Position numbers and translations under genes: made by a program. Source: Bog-473 sp963850095 (GTDB lineage: Bacteria > Actinomycetota > Acidimicrobiia > Acidimicrobiales > RAAP-2). From it: DNA of 64,000 nucleotides. This document shows, one piece after another, positions 59,711-64,000 of this stretch (position 1 is its first letter; each line of letters opens with the position of its first letter). The DNA is taken from positions 124,001 through 188,000 of the forward strand of contig CAWKJX010000012.1 of NCBI GenBank assembly GCA_963850095.1, read 5' to 3'. The notes beneath the pieces were generated by a model. It made no database searches and was not told where the DNA came from. It saw nothing but the letters and a program-made list of their open reading frames with translations.

Positions 59711-60682
59711 TTACGTGAGGCTCTTGCGGACCAGGTCCATGTCGGCCTCCACCATCATGGTCACCAGAGCCGGGAAGTCCACCTCGGGCTTCCAGCCCAG
59801 CACGGAGTGCGCCTTGGCGGGTTCGCCGACGAGCAGGTCGACCTCGGCCGGGCGCAGGAAGCGCTCGTCGATGACGACGTGCTCCTGCCAGTCCAGGCCC
59901 ACGGCTTCGAAGGCCAGCCGGCACAGCTCGCGCACCTCGTGGGTCTGGCCCGTCGACACCACGTAGTCGCCGGGCCCGTCCTGCTGCAGCATCAGCCACA
60001 TGGCGCGCACGTAGTCGGCCGCGTAGCCCCAGTCGCGCTGCGCGTCGAGGTTGCCCAGCGAGAGCTTCTCGTCGAGCTTGTGAGCGATGCGCGCCACCCC
60101 GTGCGTCACCTTGCGCGTCACGAACTCGAGGCCACGCCGGGGGGACTCGTGATTGAAGAGGATGCCCGAGGAGGCATGGAGGTCGTAGCTCTCCCGGTAG
60201 TTCACCGTGATCCAGTGCCCGTAGACCTTGGCCACGCCGTAGGGGCTGCGCGGGTAGAAGGGCGTCGACTCCTTCTGGGGAACCTCCTGCACCTTGCCGA
60301 ACATCTCCGAGGAGCTGGCCTGGTAGAAGCGGATGTCGGGGTCGACCAGGCGGATGGCGTCGAGCAGGCGGGTGACGCCCATGGCCGTCGTCTCGCCGGT
60401 GAGGACCGGCTGGGTCCAGCTGGTCTGGACGAAGGACTGGGCGGCCAGGTTGTAGACCTCGTTCGGCCGGTGGTCGCGCAGCATGTTGATCAGGGACACC
60501 TCGTCGAGCAGGTCGCCGGCGACGAGTTCCAACTGGTCCTGAATGTGGGCGATGCGCTCGAAGTTCACCGTGCTCGTGCGCCGCACCATGCCGATGACGG
60601 TGTAGCCCTGGGACAAGAGGAACTCGGCCAGGTACGACCCGTCCTGACCGGTGACCCCGGTGATCAATGCCCGCTTTGCCAT
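59711..60682 (-). CDS. gmd: GDP-mannose 4,6-dehydratase
   Basis: A 323-residue short-chain dehydrogenase that converts GDP-mannose to GDP-4-keto-6-deoxymannose, the precursor of fucose, rhamnose and related sugars. NADP site GVTGQDGSYLAEFLL; VRRTSTVNFERI; active site SSSEMFG and the Tyr-Lys pair in YPRSPYGVAKVYGH; HESPRRGLEFVTRKV and LDAQRDWGYAADYV are strongly conserved. Divergent from a glycosyltransferase gene, suggesting deoxysugar or glycan synthesis. Confidence 0.96.
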   Translation of the reverse strand: MAKRALITGVTGQDGSYLAEFLLSQGYTVIGMVRRTSTVNFERIAHIQDQLELVAGDLLDEVSLINMLRDHRPNEVYNLAAQSFVQTSWTQPVLTGETTAMGVTRLLDAIRLVDPDIRFYQASSSEMFGKVQEVPQKESTPFYPRSPYGVAKVYGHWITVNYRESYDLHASSGILFNHESPRRGLEFVTRKVTHGVARIAHKLDEKLSLGNLDAQRDWGYAADYVRAMWLMLQQDGPGDYVVSTGQTHEVRELCRLAFEAVGLDWQEHVVIDERFLRPAEVDLLVGEPAKAHSVLGWKPEVDFPALVTMMVEADMDLVRKSLT

Positions 60683-60734
60683 GGGGGGCAACGCTACCCG
60701 ACAGGGGGCCGCACCACGCCCGCGGCCACGCACG

Positions 60735-60740
60735 TACAGT
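60735..60740 (+). promoter_or_regulatory. Leaderless -10 box of the glycosyltransferase
   Basis: TACAGT, then 6 nt, then GTG 60747. No ribosome site. Confidence 0.5.
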
Positions 60741-60746
60741 GCGCCC

Positions 60747-61778
60747 GTGCCGACGGCCTGCATGATTTCGTTCCGCCTGGGCGGGGAGGACGGGGTCAGC
60801 GTCGAGGCGGCCAAGTGGGCCGCTGCGCTGGACCTCTTGGGCTGGGACGTGCGCACGGTCGCCGGAGCGGGGCCGGTGGACACCAAGCTGCCGGGTCTGG
60901 CCATCGGCGCGACCGAGCCCCCGACCCGGGCCGAGGTCGAGGCCGCCCTGGCACCGGGCGACCTGGTGGTCGTGGAGAACCTGTGCTCCCTGCCCCTCAA
61001 CCCGGGCGCGGCCGAGATCGTGGCCACGGTGTGCGCCGGACGGCCCGCGCTGCTGCACCATCACGACCTGCCTTGGCAGCGGCCGCACCTGGCCCACCAT
61101 CCGCCGCCGCCCGACGACCCGTCGTGGGGCCACGTCACCATCAACGAACTGAGCCGGCGCGACCTGGCCGCGCGCGGCATGAGCGCCACGACCGTCTACA
61201 ACACGTTCGACCCCGATCCGGCTCCCGGGGACCGCCGCGGCACCCGCGTCGCCCTGGGCCTCGGCGACGCGACGATGCTGCTCCTCCAACCCACCCGTGC
61301 GCTGCCACGCAAGAACGTCGAAGGGGCTCTGGAGCTGGCCGAGGCGGTCGGCGGCACCTACTGGCTGCTCGGACCGCCCGAGGATGGCTTCGGACCCGAA
61401 CTCGAGCGGCTGCTCGCCCGTGCCCGCGTCCCCGTCGTGCGCGGGGAGCCCGACGGCGGCTGCAGCATCGCCGACGCCTACGCGGCGTGCGACGCCGTGC
61501 TGCTGCCCTCCACCTGGGAGGGGTTCGGCAACCCGTCGGTGGAGTCGGCCACCTACCGCCGGCCGCTCGCCGTCGGCCCGTATCCGGTGGCGGCCGAGCT
61601 GGCGGCGTTCGGCTTCCGCTGGTTCGACGCAGTCGACCCGGCACCCCTGGGCGCCTTCCTCTCGTCGCCCGACCGCGCCCTCCTCGAGCACAACCACGCG
61701 GTGGCGGCCGAGCACTTCAACCGGGCCGACCTGCCGGGGCGCCTGGCCCGGGTGCTCGAGCGGATCCCGGGACTCTGA
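60747..61778 (+). CDS. GT4-type glycosyltransferase
   Basis: A 343-residue GT-B-fold glycosyltransferase. N-terminal acceptor domain: ISFRLGGEDGVSVEAAKWAAALDLLGWDV. C-terminal donor domain: LLQPTRALPRKNVEGALELAEAV and the GT4 signature ADAYAACDAVLLPSTWEGFGNPSVES with the Glu pair that binds the sugar nucleotide. The donor could be a GDP-sugar given the adjacent gmd. Start by the -10 spacing. Confidence 0.9.
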   Translation: MPTACMISFRLGGEDGVSVEAAKWAAALDLLGWDVRTVAGAGPVDTKLPGLAIGATEPPTRAEVEAALAPGDLVVVENLCSLPLNPGAAEIVATVCAGRPALLHHHDLPWQRPHLAHHPPPPDDPSWGHVTINELSRRDLAARGMSATTVYNTFDPDPAPGDRRGTRVALGLGDATMLLLQPTRALPRKNVEGALELAEAVGGTYWLLGPPEDGFGPELERLLARARVPVVRGEPDGGCSIADAYAACDAVLLPSTWEGFGNPSVESATYRRPLAVGPYPVAAELAAFGFRWFDAVDPAPLGAFLSSPDRALLEHNHAVAAEHFNRADLPGRLARVLERIPGL

Positions 61779-61825
61779 TCCCGATCCGCGGCAACCAGGT
61801 CACCGACACCGTGATGACCGTTCGG

Positions 61826-61831
61826 TAACGT
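61826..61831 (+). promoter_or_regulatory. Leaderless -10 box of the TetR-type regulator
   Basis: TAACGT, then 7 nt, then ATG 61839. This argues against GTG 61830, which lies inside the box. Confidence 0.5.
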
Positions 61832-61838
61832 GAGCGCC

Positions 61839-62462
61839 ATGGCAGGAGCGATACAGGCCACAGCCCGGCGGCTCACGGCCGAGCAGCGGCGCCAGCAACT
61901 GTTCGCCGTGGCCATGGAGCTGTTCGCCCAGCGGGGCTACCGGGCCACGACCATGGATGACATCGCCGAGGCGGCCGGCGTGACCAAACCCCTCCTCTAC
62001 CAGCACTTCTCGTCCAAGCGTGCCCTCTACCTGGAGCTGGTGGACTCCATCGCCCACAACCTGCTCGAGGCCATCGGGCGCGCCGTCATGCGGGCCGAGG
62101 GGCCTCGCCAGCAGGTCGAGATGGGCTTCGCCGCCTACTTCCGCCTGGTGGTCAGCCACGAGCTCGAGTTCCGCCTCCTCTACGGCCGCGACCACGCCGA
62201 CGACCTGGAGCTGGGCCGGGCCCTGCGAGCTGTCGAGGACGCCATCGCGGAGGCGATCGACCCGCTCATCGACGCCGGGCTCGATCCGGACCACCGGCGC
62301 CTCCTGGCCTACGGCATCGTCGGCATGGCCGAGGGTGCCAGCCGGCGCTTCATGGCCCAGCGCCTCGACTCGGACGCCGCGGCCGACGAGGAGGCTCAGC
62401 GCCTGGCCGGCCGCATGGCCGACCTGGCCTGGGCCGGCCTGCGCTCCGTCCACGCCGACTGA
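61839..62462 (+). CDS. TetR/AcrR-family transcriptional regulator
   Basis: A 207-residue regulator. The helix-turn-helix is residues 18-62: QQLFAVAMELFAQRGYRATTMDDIAEAAGVTK then PLLYQHFSSKRALYLEL. The C-terminal ligand and dimer domain is fully helical. No divergent target is obvious; neighbours are a glycosyltransferase and an LMW-phosphatase-like gene, so its regulon is unknown. It may autoregulate, but no clear palindrome is visible. Confidence 0.93.
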   Translation: MAGAIQATARRLTAEQRRQQLFAVAMELFAQRGYRATTMDDIAEAAGVTKPLLYQHFSSKRALYLELVDSIAHNLLEAIGRAVMRAEGPRQQVEMGFAAYFRLVVSHELEFRLLYGRDHADDLELGRALRAVEDAIAEAIDPLIDAGLDPDHRRLLAYGIVGMAEGASRRFMAQRLDSDAAADEEAQRLAGRMADLAWAGLRSVHAD

Positions 62463-62542
62463 GGGGCGCCGCGCCCGTTTGGCGGCCGTGACATGACGGC
62501 TCGGCGGCATCAGCGGCAGTCGGCGGCATCACTCGGCTGCGA

Positions 62543-63070
62543 TCACAGGCGCGTGATCAGCTCCCGGCACAACCCCCACAGCTCGTCCACACAGGCGGCG
62601 TAGACGTCGGCGTCCGCCCCGGCCGGGTCAAGAACATCCTCGTCGGCCGACACCTCGAGGTCGACCAGGTCCAGGGCGGCCACCCGTTCGGCCAGAGCGG
62701 GCGGGGCCGGCGGCAGGACCTCGCACAGGCGCCTGATGGTGGCCGTCCTGGCGGCATAGGCGGGGAACTGCCGGCGCACGAAGCGCACATGGTCGGCCTC
62801 CATCACGACCACCAGCTCGGCGCGCGCCAGGTCGGGTTCGTGCACCTGACGGCTGCGATGAAGGCGGAACTCGTCGTGGGCCAGTTCGGGTATGCGGGAG
62901 AGCGCGGTGCGGGTGCGCATCCCCATGGGCTGGCCGTCGATGGTGTGCGTGCCGGCGGTGACGATGTGCAGGGGATCGCCAGGCCGCCCGTCACGCAGGT
63001 GCTCGAGCATGAAGCCGGCCATGACCGAGCGCGCCGCATTGCCGGTGCACAGCACCAGGAGCTCGGTCAT
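62543..63070 (-). CDS. Low-molecular-weight protein-tyrosine-phosphatase-like protein
   Basis: A 175-residue LMW-PTP/arsenate-reductase-fold protein. The P-loop is LCTGNAARSVMAG with nucleophile Cys8; the second Cys common in LMW-PTPs (CxGNxCR) is Ala here. The later Asp region is EVSADEDVLDPAG, consistent with the catalytic DP loop. It could be a phosphatase or arsenate reductase. The start of the protein overlaps the phosphotransferase stop by 4 nt (ATGA). Confidence 0.85.
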   Translation of the reverse strand: MTELLVLCTGNAARSVMAGFMLEHLRDGRPGDPLHIVTAGTHTIDGQPMGMRTRTALSRIPELAHDEFRLHRSRQVHEPDLARAELVVVMEADHVRFVRRQFPAYAARTATIRRLCEVLPPAPPALAERVAALDLVDLEVSADEDVLDPAGADADVYAACVDELWGLCRELITRL

Positions 63071-64000
63071 CCGGCGGCGAGCAGGAGCGCCGGCGCGTCC
63101 ACGTCGAGCGCGTGCTGGGCATGGCGCGAGCAGGTGGTGAGGAACATCAGGTCGCCCCGTTCGGTGCGCTGCACGATCATGGAGGCGACCATGGCCATCA
63201 GCACGCCGGCGAAGGTCTCACGGCGCACGTCGGCCTGCAGCTGCTCGAACGAGAGGTCGCGTACGCCCCGGCGGCACAACGCCTCGTGGTATCGGCCCAG
63301 CAGGCTCTCCTCGTGCGCCCGGCGATCCTCGACGGTGAGGCTCCCACCGATGAAATAGGCCACGTCGACCGCCGCGGCCCCCCAGACCGCGGTCTGCCAG
63401 TCGACGACCACCGGACGGGGATCTCCGGGCTGGAAGAGCAGGTTGTCGAGGCGGAAGTCCCCGTGGATGGCCGTGCGTGGCCCGGTGCGCAGCCCGACGT
63501 AGGCCGGCACGTGCCCGGCGAAGACGCGGCACACCTCCTGGTGCTCGGGTGCCATCGCGTCCTCGTAGCGCTCGAGAAAACCCGGGGCCAGCGACGACAC
63601 CAGCGTGGCCAGGAAGCCGTCGGAGTCGGCGTTGTTGCGGTTGAGCCATTCGAGGCCGGCCAGCTCGGGCGACTCCCAGCACGGCGCGTGGAGGCCGGCC
63701 ATCTCCTCGAGGACGGCCGCCGCCTCGTCGGGGCTGCACCCGCCGATCTGGTCCCCCTGCACCCCGCCCACGACGTCCTCGAGGAGCAGGGTGAACCACC
63801 CGGTGTCCGGTTCCACCTCGGCCACGTAGACGGCCGGCACCCGTGCCCCGATGCGGGCCGCCACTTCCTGGTAGAAGCGGATCTCGATTTCGTAGGCCCG
63901 CACCGCCAGGCCGGTGGCCCGGCTCTGGTCGTCGGCCGAGGCGAACTTGCCGACCACCGTGGGCGGCCCGGCGTCCGGGCGGTCGTAGGTGAGGGTGAAG
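63067..64000 (-). CDS. APH/choline-kinase-fold phosphotransferase, 5' end outside window
   Basis: A partial kinase-like protein of at least 310 residues; the frame is open to base 64000 (preceding residues FTLTYDRPDAGPPTVVGKF), so the GTG at 63957 is probably internal. VVGKFAS holds the ATP-binding Lys; the catalytic loop is AIHGDFRLDNLLF and the metal site VVVDWQTAVWG. The form matches the APH/EcKinase-like group common in actinobacteria, often with steroid or small-alcohol substrates. It is coupled to the downstream LMW-phosphatase-like gene. Confidence 0.88.
   Translation of the reverse strand, partial: FTLTYDRPDAGPPTVVGKFASADDQSRATGLAVRAYEIEIRFYQEVAARIGARVPAVYVAEVEPDTGWFTLLLEDVVGGVQGDQIGGCSPDEAAAVLEEMAGLHAPCWESPELAGLEWLNRNNADSDGFLATLVSSLAPGFLERYEDAMAPEHQEVCRVFAGHVPAYVGLRTGPRTAIHGDFRLDNLLFQPGDPRPVVVDWQTAVWGAAAVDVAYFIGGSLTVEDRRAHEESLLGRYHEALCRRGVRDLSFEQLQADVRRETFAGVLMAMVASMIVQRTERGDLMFLTTCSRHAQHALDVDAPALLLAAG

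Overview
The window is about 70% GC, densely packed and carries strongly actinobacterial marker families: a WhiB1-like Fe-S protein facing a PdtaS-like kinase, DUF3107, DUF3090 with its MSMEG_4193-type mutase and SCO1664-type partner, and an F420-type FrhB protein. Together with F420 chemistry and a complete system I (Ccm) cytochrome c maturation locus, this suggests a non-mycobacterial actinobacterium, perhaps Acidimicrobiia. That assignment is inference.

Layout. 1-8.6 kb: the 3' part of aconitase, then a minus-strand run (YjbR, GATase, PIG-L deacetylase, DEAD-box helicase) interrupted by an IS1182-type element; a second, integrase-type element lies between the helicase and a Bcp peroxiredoxin. 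8.6-13.4 kb: PPOX and GAP-family genes, then a GntR(YtrA)-ABC cassette with a visible promoter and operator. 13.4-24.6 kb: Fpg, FrhB, a thioesterase, a secreted G1-like protein, a GlxA/DJ-1 pair, a flavoprotein, a phosphotransferase, a type-5 uracil glycosylase, the MSMEG_4193/DUF3090/SCO1664 trio and a TauE permease. 24.6-30 kb: an SGNH/MBOAT O-acylation pair, ETF alpha and beta, and GDPD. 30-39 kb: whiB1 and pdtaS, a PHP hydrolase, an O-methyltransferase, an ArsA-like ATPase pair with DUF3107, dGTPase, enoyl-CoA hydratase and small enzymes. 39-45 kb: an atypical receiver-LuxR regulator, a membrane diguanylate cyclase, Mrp, a SufR-like regulator and cysteine desulfurase. 45-52 kb: the Ccm operon, all genes in one direction with 1-11 nt overlaps. 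52-64 kb: a methyltransferase, a ferritin-like protein, DJ-1, a hybrid kinase with HPt beside a REC-GGDEF protein, CcdA, GDP-mannose dehydratase, a glycosyltransferase, TetR, an LMW-phosphatase-like protein and a partial phosphotransferase.

Themes. (1) Many genes that start new transcripts have a TANNNT-like -10 box 6-8 nt before ATG/GTG, which implies leaderless mRNAs; this spacing also helps choose starts. (2) Two CRP-type palindromes precede whiB1. (3) At least seven genes have reading frames that switch by one base, several at short repeats. This means either a sequence with uncorrected indels or real decay, so those proteins should be read as joined frames. (4) The two mobile elements have clear ends: one has 24-bp inverted repeats flanked by CTAG, the other has two iterated repeats 35 bp apart at each end.

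I saw no tRNA, rRNA or CRISPR array.
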